Source: an uncultured Prosthecobacter sp. (GTDB taxonomy: Bacteria > Verrucomicrobiota > Verrucomicrobiia > Verrucomicrobiales > Verrucomicrobiaceae). From it: a DNA stretch of 7,219 nt. The stretch's first letter is position 1, and each line of letters starts with the position of its first letter. Below the pieces are notes generated by a model. That model was not told the DNA's origin, did no database searches, and worked only from the letters and a program-made list of their open reading frames with translations. The stretch is from assembly GCA_947523045.1 (NCBI GenBank), contig CANNUR010000151.1, forward strand, positions 1 through 7,219. Direction: 5' to 3'. Shown piece after piece: positions 1-7,082 of this stretch. The position numbers were made by a program, and so were the translations under genes.

Positions 1-1230
1 CGCCAGTTCCTGCAGACCAGCCTGACCGCCCTTGCCGCCGCTTCGGCGCGTGGGCAAACGTCGGAAAACTTCCCGCCGACCCGTGTCATCACCCGCGGTC
101 CCGGCCACCACTGGTTCGGCTACTACGACAAGCTGCAGTTTGATCCGACGAATCGCTTCGTGCTCGGCATGAAGGTCGGTTTTGAACACCGCTCGCCGGA
201 GCCGGATGATGTCATCGAGGTGGGCATGGTCGACCTGGAGGACAAGGATCGCTGGATCCCGCTCGGCAGCAGCCGGGCCTGGAACTGGCAGCAGGGCTGC
301 ATGCTGCAGTGGATCCCCGGTACGGACTCCAAGGTGATCTGGAACGACCGCGAGAAGGACCGCTTCGTCAGCCACATCCTCGACGTCAAGACGGGCGACA
401 AACGCACGCTGCCGGCCTCGGTGTATTCGCTGAGCCCAAACGGGCGCGAGGCGGTGACCTGTGATTATTCCCGGGTCGCCGACTGCCGGCCGGGCTACGG
501 TTACGCCGGCATCCGCGACCGCTTTTTCGAGGTCATGGCACCGGCGGAAACCGGCATCAGCCATGTCGATCTCGAAACCGGCGCCGAGAAGCTGATTTTG
601 TCGCACGAGTTGCTCGCCAAGACCGGCGAGGTGATGGAAAATCATCCGACCTCCAAGCATCACGCCTATCACCTGCTGTGCAGTCCGGACGGCCGCCGTT
701 TCATCCTGCTGCACCGCTGGACCCAGCCCAAGGGCGGCCACCTGACCCGGATGATCACCGCGGCGATGGACGGTTCTGACCTGCGCATCGTCATTCCCAA
801 CGGCTATGCCTCGCACTTCATCTGGCGCGATCCACAGCACATCCTGTCGCAGGCCAAGGGCTGGCTCGGCAACGACAGCTGGGGCAACTTTCTCTTTGAG
901 GATCGCGATTCCGGCATCGTCGAGGAGGTCGGCCGCGGCGTGCTCGACTCGGGCGGCCATTTCAGCTACCTGCGCGGCAACCAGTGGCTGGTCAGCGACA
1001 CCTATCCCAAGGGCGTGCGCCGCCTGCAGACGCCGCACCTCTATCACATCGCCACGAACCGCCGTTTCGACCTCGGCCACTTTCCGCAGCCGCCGGAGTA
1101 CAAGGGCGAGTGGCGGGTCGACACCCATCCGCGCCTGAGTCGCGACGCGGCCTGGGTCTGTGTCGATGCCCCCCATGCCGGCCAGGGGCGACAGCTTCAC
1201 CTCATCGACATCCGCGGCGTCACCGGCTGA
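1..1230 (+). CDS. Tat-exported beta-propeller protein (5' end outside window)
   Basis: The reading frame is open from base 1 to the TGA at 1228-1230, so this is the C-terminal 409 residues of a longer gene. The first visible residues, RQFLQTSLTALAAASARG, look like the second arginine, hydrophobic core and end of a twin-arginine signal (R-R-x-F-L-x); the first arginine would be just outside. The protein is therefore probably exported folded to the periplasm. The rest has the look of a beta-propeller: recurring blade-like segments such as SPNGREAV, SPDGRRFILL, SHVDLETG and YHIATNRRFDLG, with TolB/WD40-like 'SPDGR' turns. Histidines recur in conserved-looking places (GHHWFGYYDK, SKHHAYH, GGHFSYL, DTHPRLS), reminiscent of oligogalacturonate-lyase-type propellers, where histidines hold a metal. 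That similarity is an inference and enzyme activity is not shown. The in-frame GTG at 160 is internal and not a real start, because conserved-looking sequence (GHHWFGYYDK) lies upstream of it. rpe follows after 70 bases. Confidence 0.8.
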   Translation, partial: RQFLQTSLTALAAASARGQTSENFPPTRVITRGPGHHWFGYYDKLQFDPTNRFVLGMKVGFEHRSPEPDDVIEVGMVDLEDKDRWIPLGSSRAWNWQQGCMLQWIPGTDSKVIWNDREKDRFVSHILDVKTGDKRTLPASVYSLSPNGREAVTCDYSRVADCRPGYGYAGIRDRFFEVMAPAETGISHVDLETGAEKLILSHELLAKTGEVMENHPTSKHHAYHLLCSPDGRRFILLHRWTQPKGGHLTRMITAAMDGSDLRIVIPNGYASHFIWRDPQHILSQAKGWLGNDSWGNFLFEDRDSGIVEEVGRGVLDSGGHFSYLRGNQWLVSDTYPKGVRRLQTPHLYHIATNRRFDLGHFPQPPEYKGEWRVDTHPRLSRDAAWVCVDAPHAGQGRQLHLIDIRGVTG

Positions 1231-1300
1231 GCGGGTCGGGCGGGCAGGGGAGGGCCAGCTCGCGCTTGCATGGCCCGCTGCCGCGTGCTTCATGCGGTCG

Positions 1301-1975
1301 ATGACCCACGAGAACCGCCTGATCCTGCCCTCACTGCTTGCCGCCGACTGGTCCAACATCGCCGCCGAGGTGCGGCGGGCCGAGGATGCCGGGGCGCAGT
1401 GGCTGCATCTCGATGTCATGGACGGCAACTTCGTTGACAACATCTCGTTCGGACCGCAGATGGTGCAGACCGTGCGCAAGCTCACCGGCATGTACCTGGA
1501 CGTGCATCTGATGATCCATCGCCCGGATCATTACCTCGAGCGCTTCCTCAAGGCCGGGGCCGACAACATCACCATTCACGCCGAGGCGCGTTACGACAGC
1601 TCCGTGGCCGAGACCTTGAAGCGCATCCGTGCCGCCAGCCACCACTGCGGCCTGGCCCTGCATCCGGACACCCCATTTGAGGCGGCCCTGCCGTTCCTGG
1701 CCGACATCGACCTGCTGTTGATCATGACCGTGGTGCCCGGTTTTGGCGGCCAGGCCTTCATGGAGAAGGAAACCATGCCCAAGCTGGCGGCCGCGCGCGA
1801 CCACCGCGCTGCGCACGGCCTGAAGTATCATCTCGAGGTCGACGGCGGCATCTACACGCACACCGCACCCATCGCCCGCGACTGCGGCGCCAACCTGTTT
1901 GTCTGCGGAACTTCCGCCTTCGGCACCGCCGACATGGGGCGCGCCATGGCCGATCTGAAGGCCTGCGTCGCCTGA
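1301..1975 (+). CDS. rpe: Ribulose-phosphate 3-epimerase
   Basis: The product (224 residues, the usual family length) interconverts D-ribulose 5-phosphate and D-xylulose 5-phosphate in the cytoplasm, in the pentose phosphate pathway and the Calvin cycle. It is a TIM barrel with all hallmarks visible: the N-terminal strand LPSLLAAD (residues 9-16), metal ligands H36 and D38 in LHLDVMDGNF, H69 in DVHLM, the flexible loop PGFGGQAF (146-153), catalytic and metal ligand D181 in LEVDGG (178-183), and the phosphate-binding CGTSAF (202-207). The ATG at 1301 gives MTHENRLILPSLL, matching the short N-terminus of known Rpe proteins. An in-frame ATG at 1292 would add only three residues. Frames opening further upstream overlap the preceding gene and add sequence with no counterpart in the family. 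No ribosome binding site is evident; a GGGGAGGG run at 1247-1254 is too far away. No Calvin-cycle or other pentose phosphate gene is nearby, so context does not refine its role. Confidence 0.95.
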   Translation: MTHENRLILPSLLAADWSNIAAEVRRAEDAGAQWLHLDVMDGNFVDNISFGPQMVQTVRKLTGMYLDVHLMIHRPDHYLERFLKAGADNITIHAEARYDSSVAETLKRIRAASHHCGLALHPDTPFEAALPFLADIDLLLIMTVVPGFGGQAFMEKETMPKLAAARDHRAAHGLKYHLEVDGGIYTHTAPIARDCGANLFVCGTSAFGTADMGRAMADLKACVA

Positions 1976-2016
1976 ATCCGGGTTGACCCTGCGGGCGCGC
2001 TCGCCAACGCTGCAGC

Positions 2017-3294
2017 GTGCCGCACGAACCCGTCCTCACCGACCGTGTGCGCTTGCGCTCCAATCAATGGCGCAAGCTGCGCTCGATTGTGCTCAACCTT
2101 GCCACGACCGACGGCTTTTACGCGCGCAAGTTCAAGGCGGCGGGGCTGCGCGTCACCTCGCTGAACCGGATCGACGACTTTGCTGCCCAGGCGCCCTTCA
2201 CCAGCAAGGACGAACTGCTGGCCGACCGCCTGGCGCACCCGCCCTTTGGCAGCAATCTCACCCGGCCGCTGGCTCATTACACCCGCTTCTGCCAGACCAG
2301 CGGCACCAGCAGCGGTCAGCCAATGGCCTGGCTGGACACCCCGGAGAGCTGGGAGGCCATGCTCGCCTGCTGGCGGCGCGTCTACGAGGCGGCCGGCCTG
2401 GTCAAGGGGCGCGACCGCATCTTCTATGCCTTTTCCTTTGGCCCCTTCCTCGGTTTCTGGACTGCCTTCGAGGCGGCGGCGCGCGATTACCTGACCCTGC
2501 CCGGCGGCGGGCTGTCGAGCCAGGCGCGGCTGGAACTGATGGCGCGCTGCGGTGCCACCGTGCTCTGCTGCACCCCCACGTATGCCTTGCGCTTGGGCGA
2601 GATGATTGGCGAGGCCAGCGGCGTGGAGCGACTGGCCCTGCGCGTCAACAAGGTCATCGTCGCCGGCGAACCCGGCGGCTGCATCCCCGAAGTGCGGGCC
2701 CGGCTGGAAAAGCTTTGGGATGCCCGCGTCTACGACCATCACGGCATGACCGAGGTCGGTCCGGTGAGTTATGAAAGCGACGACCTGCCAGGTTGCCTGC
2801 AGGTCCTGGAGGAAGCCTACTTCGCCGAGGTCATCGATCCGGCCACGGGGCGTGAGGTCGACGAGGGGGGCGAGGGCGAACTCGTGCTCACCACCCTCGA
2901 CCGCGGCGCCTGCCCGCTGCTGCGCTACCGCACCGGCGACTGGGTGCGCAAGGTTTATCACCACAACCGGCTCACCCTGCAGGGCGGCGTGCTCAGCCGC
3001 ATCGATGACATGGTCGTCGTGCGCGGTGTCAACGTCTATCCCAGCGCGGTGGAGGCCGTCGTCCGGCGCTTTCCCGAGGTCGTCGAATACCAGGTCGAGC
3101 AGCGCAAGATCGACGCCATGGACGAGATTAGCCTGGTCATCGAGGCTCCGGAGGCCCTGGCCAAAAACCTCGCCAAACGCCTGGAAGCCCGCCTGCGCAA
3201 CACCTTTTCCCTGCGCATTCCCGTGCGTCTTGCCGAGTTCGGCAGCCTGCCGCGCCACGAATTCAAGGCCCGGCGCTGGCGCGTGATTCCCTGA
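2017..3294 (+). CDS. PaaK/CapK-type adenylate-forming ligase (phenylacetate-CoA ligase family)
   Basis: This 425-residue protein is the usual length for the phenylacetate-CoA ligase/coenzyme F390 synthetase group (COG1541 type), shorter than acetyl-CoA-synthetase-type enzymes. The family activates a carboxylic acid with ATP to an acyl-adenylate and then usually transfers it to CoA. Motifs in order: ATP-binding loop [10 protein letters not shown] (93-102), CTPTYAL (185-191) as in PaaK, the A5 motif HHGMTEVGP (241-249), YRTGD (304-308), the hinge region [16 protein letters not shown] (327-342), and a C-terminal RHEFKARR whose K417 sits at the catalytic lysine position. The active site thus appears complete. 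The GTG at 2017 is the first start codon after the in-frame stop at 1984-1986 and gives an N-terminus with the expected [11 protein letters not shown] helix. No Shine-Dalgarno is visible. The acid substrate cannot be read from the sequence, and no thioesterase, carrier protein or phenylacetate catabolic gene is present. The gap to rpe is 41 bases and to the next gene 26, so co-transcription is plausible. Confidence 0.87.
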   Translation: MPHEPVLTDRVRLRSNQWRKLRSIVLNLATTDGFYARKFKAAGLRVTSLNRIDDFAAQAPFTSKDELLADRLAHPPFGSNLTRPLAHYTRFCQTSGTSSGQPMAWLDTPESWEAMLACWRRVYEAAGLVKGRDRIFYAFSFGPFLGFWTAFEAAARDYLTLPGGGLSSQARLELMARCGATVLCCTPTYALRLGEMIGEASGVERLALRVNKVIVAGEPGGCIPEVRARLEKLWDARVYDHHGMTEVGPVSYESDDLPGCLQVLEEAYFAEVIDPATGREVDEGGEGELVLTTLDRGACPLLRYRTGDWVRKVYHHNRLTLQGGVLSRIDDMVVVRGVNVYPSAVEAVVRRFPEVVEYQVEQRKIDAMDEISLVIEAPEALAKNLAKRLEARLRNTFSLRIPVRLAEFGSLPRHEFKARRWRVIP

Positions 3295-3320
3295 ACCCTT
3301 TTTCTGCGTAACCTCCCGCC

Positions 3321-4004
3321 ATGGCCCTCATCGCCCTCACCGACATTTGCAAGACTTACCGTGAACCCGGCGGAGCCGCCCTCGATGTGTTGCGCGGCAT
3401 CAGTCTCGAGATCGAAGCCGGCGAGTCGGTCGCCGTGGTCGGTCCCTCGGGCTGCGGCAAGAGCACCCTGCTCAACGTGCTCGGCACCCTCGACACGCCG
3501 GACTCCGGTCGCTACGTGCTGGATGGCGAGCAGGTGTCGCAGTGCGCGCCCGAGCGCCTAGCGGCGCTGCGCGGCGAGAAAATCGGCTTCATCTTCCAGC
3601 TCCATCATCTGATGCCCCAGTGCACGGCGCTGGAAAACGTGCTGCTGCCCACGCTCGCCCTCGCCAAGCGACCGGATCCTGACCGGGTGCGGCAGCGCGC
3701 TGTCGAACTGCTGGAGGCGGTCGGTCTTGGGGGCCGCATCGACGGCAAACCGGCCGAGCTTTCCGGTGGCGAACGCCAGCGCGTGGCGGTTGTGCGCGCA
3801 CTCATCAACGAGCCGCGTCTGCTGCTCGCGGATGAGCCGACCGGTGCGCTCGACGAACGCAATGCCGAGGCCCTGACCGGCCTGCTGCTCGACCTCTGCC
3901 GTCAGTCCGGCGCCACCCTGGTCATGGTCACCCATCACCCCGCCCAAGCCGCGCGCATGGGCCGCACCCTGCGCCTGCATGAAGGACGCTTGGTGCAGGG
4001 TTGA
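3321..4004 (+). CDS. lolD: LolD-like ABC transporter ATP-binding protein
   Basis: This is a 227-residue ABC ATPase of the LolD/MacB (MacB/FtsE-like) class, the size of LolD. LolD powers LolC/LolE in extracting lipoproteins from the inner membrane for delivery to the outer membrane; related ATPases serve MacB-like efflux or other mechanotransmission permeases. Visible motifs: Walker [10 protein letters not shown] (41-49), Q-loop glutamine Q93 within [12 protein letters not shown], where the HHL(L/M)P and TALENV stretches are typical of LolD, the ABC signature LSGGERQ (147-153), Walker B LLLADEP with catalytic E172, the D-loop GALD (175-178), and the switch histidine H205 in VTHH. There is no membrane segment, so it is the cytoplasmic nucleotide-binding subunit. 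The start ATG at 3321 places the first strand immediately, as usual. No permease gene lies beside it in this window, so the partner is unknown: it may be encoded upstream of the window or elsewhere. The LolD assignment rather than another MacB-class ATPase is likely but not certain. Confidence 0.88.
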   Translation: MALIALTDICKTYREPGGAALDVLRGISLEIEAGESVAVVGPSGCGKSTLLNVLGTLDTPDSGRYVLDGEQVSQCAPERLAALRGEKIGFIFQLHHLMPQCTALENVLLPTLALAKRPDPDRVRQRAVELLEAVGLGGRIDGKPAELSGGERQRVAVVRALINEPRLLLADEPTGALDERNAEALTGLLLDLCRQSGATLVMVTHHPAQAARMGRTLRLHEGRLVQG

Positions 4005-4032
4005 TCGTGTGTCGACTGTGTCTTTTTCGTCA

Positions 4033-4061
4033 CCCGAATCGGCTTTGGTTTTCGGGGTTTT
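4033..4061 (+). terminator. Weak hairpin plus T-run after the ABC ATPase gene
   Basis: CCCGAA at 4033-4038 is mirrored by TTCGGG at 4051-4056 (6 bp stem, 12-base loop), followed by G and four T (4058-4061). It sits in a 74-base spacer of about 55% G+C (hand count) between the ATPase stop and the probable GTG start of the DUF3450 gene. The stem is short and the T-run minimal, so it may be a weak intrinsic terminator, an attenuating structure, or chance. If the next gene started at the TTG at 4001, this stretch would be coding. Confidence 0.22.
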
Positions 4062-4078
4062 CCGGCACCTGTCGCAGC

Positions 4079-4873
4079 GTGCCCCCGCTTCGCTACCTTT
4101 TCGTCACATGGCTCTGTGCCGGCCTGCTGCCGGTTGTCGCTGAACCCGCCGCCAAGGTCAACCAGGACTACCTGGCGCTCTCGCGCGACCTGCTCGGCAA
4201 GTATTACGAAACCCAGAAGCTGCTCGCCAAGGAGGAGGCCGACTGGAAGACCGGCCGCGAAATCCTCGACAGCCGGCAGGCCCTGCTCGAAGCCCAGCTC
4301 AAGGAGCTGGCCGAGAAGACCACAGAACAGTCGAAGAACATCAGCGCCAACGACAGCGAGCGCGGCAAGCTGGAAACCCAGAACCGCGAACTTGGCGCCA
4401 CCCAGGACGCCCTGACGGCCCGCCTGGGCCAGCTGGAGGCGCGCGTGCACGCGCTCTGGCCGCGGCTGCCGGACTACCTCAAGGAGAAGCTGCAGGGTCA
4501 GTACGAACGCCTGCCGACAGCGGCAATGAAACCTGAGGAGATCAAGCTCTCCACCGGCGAGCGCATCGTCAACGTGCTCGTCATCCTCAACGAGGTGAAC
4601 AAGTTCCACAGCGACATCGTCGTCGTCAACGAACGCCGCAAGGTCGCCGGCGGTCGTGAGATCGAGGTGCGCGTGATCTACTTCGGCCTCGCGGCCGGTT
4701 ACTTCGCCGGCAGCGGTGAAACCGCCAACATCGGCGGCCTGCTGCTGCCCGGCGCCGCCGGCTGGGAGGTCATCGAGGACGCGGGCATTGCGCCGCTGGT
4801 CGACGAGGTCATCGCCATGCAGAAGGGCGAAAAAGTCGCCGGCTTCGTGCCGCTGCCGGTGCAGGTGCGCTGA
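4079..4873 (+). CDS. Secreted coiled-coil DUF3450 protein of a TonB-ExbB-ExbD cluster
   Basis: With a GTG start at 4079 the protein has 264 residues and opens with a clean signal peptide: MPPLRYLF, a hydrophobic core, and probable cleavage after PVVA (residues 18-21). A TTG at 4001, overlapping the ATPase stop codon, is also in frame but adds 26 residues with no signal character, so the GTG is preferred. Mature residues about 28-125 are rich in Glu, Lys, Gln, Leu and Ala in heptad-like order, a long coiled coil. Next come a short helical region (LPDYLKEKLQ), a segment containing GERIVNVLVILNEVNKFH, and a beta-rich C-terminus with VIYFGLAAGYFAGSG (199-213) and a final FVPLPVQVR. This matches DUF3450, a periplasmic protein of unknown biochemical function that accompanies TtpC/ExbB/ExbD/TonB clusters in Vibrio, Shewanella and others. 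Its position directly upstream of a TtpC-like gene (24-base gap) supports this. It may act as a periplasmic partner or scaffold of the motor; that role is an inference. Confidence 0.83.
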   Translation: MPPLRYLFVTWLCAGLLPVVAEPAAKVNQDYLALSRDLLGKYYETQKLLAKEEADWKTGREILDSRQALLEAQLKELAEKTTEQSKNISANDSERGKLETQNRELGATQDALTARLGQLEARVHALWPRLPDYLKEKLQGQYERLPTAAMKPEEIKLSTGERIVNVLVILNEVNKFHSDIVVVNERRKVAGGREIEVRVIYFGLAAGYFAGSGETANIGGLLLPGAAGWEVIEDAGIAPLVDEVIAMQKGEKVAGFVPLPVQVR

Positions 4874-4897
4874 ATGGAGTTCTGAAACATTTTTGTC

Positions 4898-6364
4898 ATG
4901 CGATCGCTTTTTTGTCTCACCCTGCTGCTGGCCGCCGATGCGGCCGCCCAGACGCCCTCACCCCTTGCCGGTGTGGCCGACGACTTCCAGAAACGCCTCG
5001 ACACCGCCACCCGCCAGCTCGCCGAGACGCGCGCCGGCATCGAGAAGGAGAAGGTGCCGCTGACGCGCCGCCTCAACGAGCTCGACGACCAGGTGATCGA
5101 GGCGCGCAAGGAGTATGACCGTGTCCTGCGCCTCGCCGACGCCCGACAGCTCGACCTCACCAACCTGCGCGCCCAGATCAAGTCGCGCGAGGATCAGTCG
5201 AACTACGTGGCGAATGCCATCGATGAGTTCGTCCGCAACCTGGAGACCCGCCTGCACATCGCCGAGGTCCAGCGCCATGGCGACGTGCTCACCGCCAAGA
5301 AGAACGCCGCCAACAACGCCAACCTCGACGCGGTCGCCCGCCAGGCCGCCCGTCTTGACCTGCTCGACTTGGCTCTCGACCGCATCGACGACGCGCTGGG
5401 CGGCGCGGTCTTTGCCGGTTCCGCCGTCGAGGCCAAGAGCGGCGTCGTGTCCGAGGGCAAGTTCCTCATGCTCGGGCCGCTCGGCTTCTTCGCCGGCACC
5501 GATGGCAGGCAGGTCGGCCTCGCGGATCTGCGTCTGGGCAGCAATGAGCCGGCCATCCTGACCCTGCCGGCCGACGCCAGGCCGGAAGAGATCGCCACCA
5601 CGCTGGCCGAGGGCCAGGGCCGGGTGCCGGTGGACTCGACCCGCGGCTCGGCCTTCAAGGTCGAGGAAACCAAGATGACCATCTGGCAGGAGTTTCTCAA
5701 GGGCGGCCCGGTCATGTGGCCGATCGGCGGCCTCGGCGCCGTGGCGGTGCTGGTGGGTCTGGTCAAATGGCTGCAACTGGCCCTCGTGCGCCGGCCCAAT
5801 CATGCTCAGGTCGGTCAGTTCCTCAGTCATCTCGATGCCGGCCGGTTCCAGGACGCCGGCGCCATTGCACGTCGCACCGGCGGACCGATCGGCCGCATGC
5901 TCGGTGCCGTGCTGCAGCATTACCGCGATCCCGCCTCGATGCTGGAGGAGGCCATGTTCGAGCGCGTGCTCGATGCCAAGACGCGGCTCAACGCCTACAT
6001 TCCCTTCATCAAGATCGCCGCCGCGGTCGAACCGCTGCTCGGTCTGCTCGGTACCGTCACCGGCATGATCAACACCTTCAAGTTGATCACCGTCTTCGGC
6101 ACCCAGGATGCCTCCACCTTCTCCTCCGGCATTTCCGAGGCGCTGCTCACCACCGAGTGGGGACTGATCACCGCCATTCCCTGCCTGCTCATGGCCGCCT
6201 TCCTCGCCCGCCTGGCGCGCGCGGCCCTCGACGACATGGAGAAACTCGCCGTGCGCATCATGAACCATCGCAACGCCCGCGAGCTGACCGGTTCCGCGCC
6301 GCCGGCGTCCTCCGCCTCGGATGAACCCGAGGCGCCCGGCGCCCTGCCCGTGCCCGCCGTCTGA
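4898..6364 (+). CDS. ttpC: TtpC-like protein: periplasmic coiled coil fused to MotA/TolQ/ExbB proton channel
   Basis: This 488-residue protein has two parts. Residues 1-17 form a signal peptide (cleavage after ADAAA). Residues about 28-165 are a charged coiled coil, followed by a beta-rich segment (KFLMLGPLGFFAGTDG at 188-203; RVPVDSTRG at 242-250). The second part is an ExbB/TolQ channel: TM1 at about 273-295, a cytoplasmic loop, TM2 with [16 protein letters not shown] (379-394), and TM3 with GISEALLTTEWGLITAIP (411-428). The last 25-30 residues are a Pro/Ala-rich tail. TtpC of the Vibrio TonB2 system has this architecture; there it works with ExbB2/ExbD2/TonB2 to pass proton-motive force to outer-membrane receptors. 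T386 and T419 correspond to the conserved channel threonines of ExbB (E. coli T148 and T181, by motif alignment). The ATG at 4898 is fixed by the signal peptide. A GGAG at 4876-4879 is 18 bases upstream, too far for a normal ribosome binding site. The second exbB follows after 11 bases, so co-transcription is very likely. Confidence 0.88.
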   Translation: MRSLFCLTLLLAADAAAQTPSPLAGVADDFQKRLDTATRQLAETRAGIEKEKVPLTRRLNELDDQVIEARKEYDRVLRLADARQLDLTNLRAQIKSREDQSNYVANAIDEFVRNLETRLHIAEVQRHGDVLTAKKNAANNANLDAVARQAARLDLLDLALDRIDDALGGAVFAGSAVEAKSGVVSEGKFLMLGPLGFFAGTDGRQVGLADLRLGSNEPAILTLPADARPEEIATTLAEGQGRVPVDSTRGSAFKVEETKMTIWQEFLKGGPVMWPIGGLGAVAVLVGLVKWLQLALVRRPNHAQVGQFLSHLDAGRFQDAGAIARRTGGPIGRMLGAVLQHYRDPASMLEEAMFERVLDAKTRLNAYIPFIKIAAAVEPLLGLLGTVTGMINTFKLITVFGTQDASTFSSGISEALLTTEWGLITAIPCLLMAAFLARLARAALDDMEKLAVRIMNHRNARELTGSAPPASSASDEPEAPGALPVPAV

Positions 6365-6375
6365 TTGCCGACGCC

Positions 6376-7071
6376 ATGACGTTCCTCGCTTCGTTCTTCG
6401 CCGAATGGGTGGCCGCCCTGCCCGAGGGCGCGCGTGCCTACCTGCAGAGCGTGCGCGAGCTCTGGGATGCCGGTGGCTGGGGCATGATCCCGCTCGCGGC
6501 CACGGCCTTCGTTCTGTACGCCAAGTGCGGCGACATGTTTTATTCGTTCTTCCTCATCCGCTACCGCCAGCAGCGCTATTTTGGCGGTCGCGAGGTGGTG
6601 GCCCGCCTCGGCGCCGACAGTGCCGCCTCGCTCTCCGCCTACCGCAGCGCCCAGCGCTACCTCGATTTCCATGAGGTGCGCCTGCGTGACGCTGCCGGCT
6701 ATGACGACGTCATGGCTGCCTTCGAGGAGTTGCGCGCCCACGAACTGCCGCCGCTCGACCGCGACCTGAAGTTCATCACCGTCGCCATCGCCGCCGCCCC
6801 GCTCTGGGGGCTTCTCGGCACGGTCACCGGCATGCTCACCACCTTCGACGGCCTCTCCAAGGGTGGCGGCGGCGAGAAGACGATGAATGTCGTCGCCGGC
6901 GGCATTTCCGAGGCGCTCATCACCACCGAGACCGGGCTCATGATCGCGCTGCCCGGCTACTTCCTCCACTACCTGCTCACCAGCCGGCGGGCGAAGTTCG
7001 AATCCTTCATCGAGCACCTGCAGAACGCCTGCGGACAGCGCGTGCTCAAGCGCACCAAAGCCAACGCCTGA
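6376..7071 (+). CDS. exbB: ExbB-type MotA/TolQ/ExbB proton channel protein
   Basis: This 231-residue inner-membrane protein has the usual short ExbB length and no cleavable signal peptide. Its predicted layout is a short N-terminal segment, TM1 at about 34-60 ([15 protein letters not shown]), a large cytoplasmic loop (about 61-130), TM2 with [20 protein letters not shown] continuing into TVTGMLTTF (129-157), and TM3 with [20 protein letters not shown] (175-194). The motifs GLLGTVTGM and [10 protein letters not shown] are the signature of the MotA/TolQ/ExbB family. ExbB forms a pentameric channel around ExbD and converts proton flow into movement of TonB. In this cluster it would be the ExbB2 partner of the TtpC-like protein encoded just upstream, with which it shares the TM2 and TM3 motifs. 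The start ATG at 6376 lies 11 bases after the preceding stop; no Shine-Dalgarno is visible, which suggests translational coupling or leader-independent initiation. The exbD start is 11 bases downstream. Confidence 0.92.
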   Translation: MTFLASFFAEWVAALPEGARAYLQSVRELWDAGGWGMIPLAATAFVLYAKCGDMFYSFFLIRYRQQRYFGGREVVARLGADSAASLSAYRSAQRYLDFHEVRLRDAAGYDDVMAAFEELRAHELPPLDRDLKFITVAIAAAPLWGLLGTVTGMLTTFDGLSKGGGGEKTMNVVAGGISEALITTETGLMIALPGYFLHYLLTSRRAKFESFIEHLQNACGQRVLKRTKANA

Positions 7072-7082
7072 CATCCCCTACC

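Noticed and set aside
160..162. GTG as start of the propeller gene
   Set aside because: The frame is open to base 1, with a Tat-like signal and conserved-looking GHHWFGYYDK sequence upstream, so this valine is internal.
1268..1295. GCATG...CATGC inverted repeat before rpe
   Set aside because: Only 5 bp with an 18-base loop and no T-run; expected by chance.
1983..2774. Plus-strand alternative frame (263 codons) within the ligase gene
   Set aside because: Arg/Pro/Ala-rich translation typical of a +1/+2 shadow; the other frame carries all conserved motifs.
1852..3258. Long minus-strand open frame (468 codons) opposite the ligase gene
   Set aside because: It is an antisense shadow of GC-rich coding sequence: the plus strand encodes a full set of adenylation motifs and the minus product (Gly/Ala/His/Gln-rich) matches no family I recognise.
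4874..4885. Three-codon ATG-GAG-TTC-TGA mini-frame between DUF3450 and ttpC
   Set aside because: Could be read as a coupling leader, but such a short string arises by chance and nothing else supports it.
4958..6268. Minus-strand open frame (436 codons) opposite the TtpC-like gene
   Set aside because: Antisense shadow; composition is Gly/Glu/His-rich with no domain, while the plus frame holds a signal peptide and an ExbB domain.
5995..7074. Minus-strand open frame (359 codons) spanning the ttpC/exbB junction
   Set aside because: Runs antisense across two well-supported genes with no recognisable domain; codon-bias shadow.
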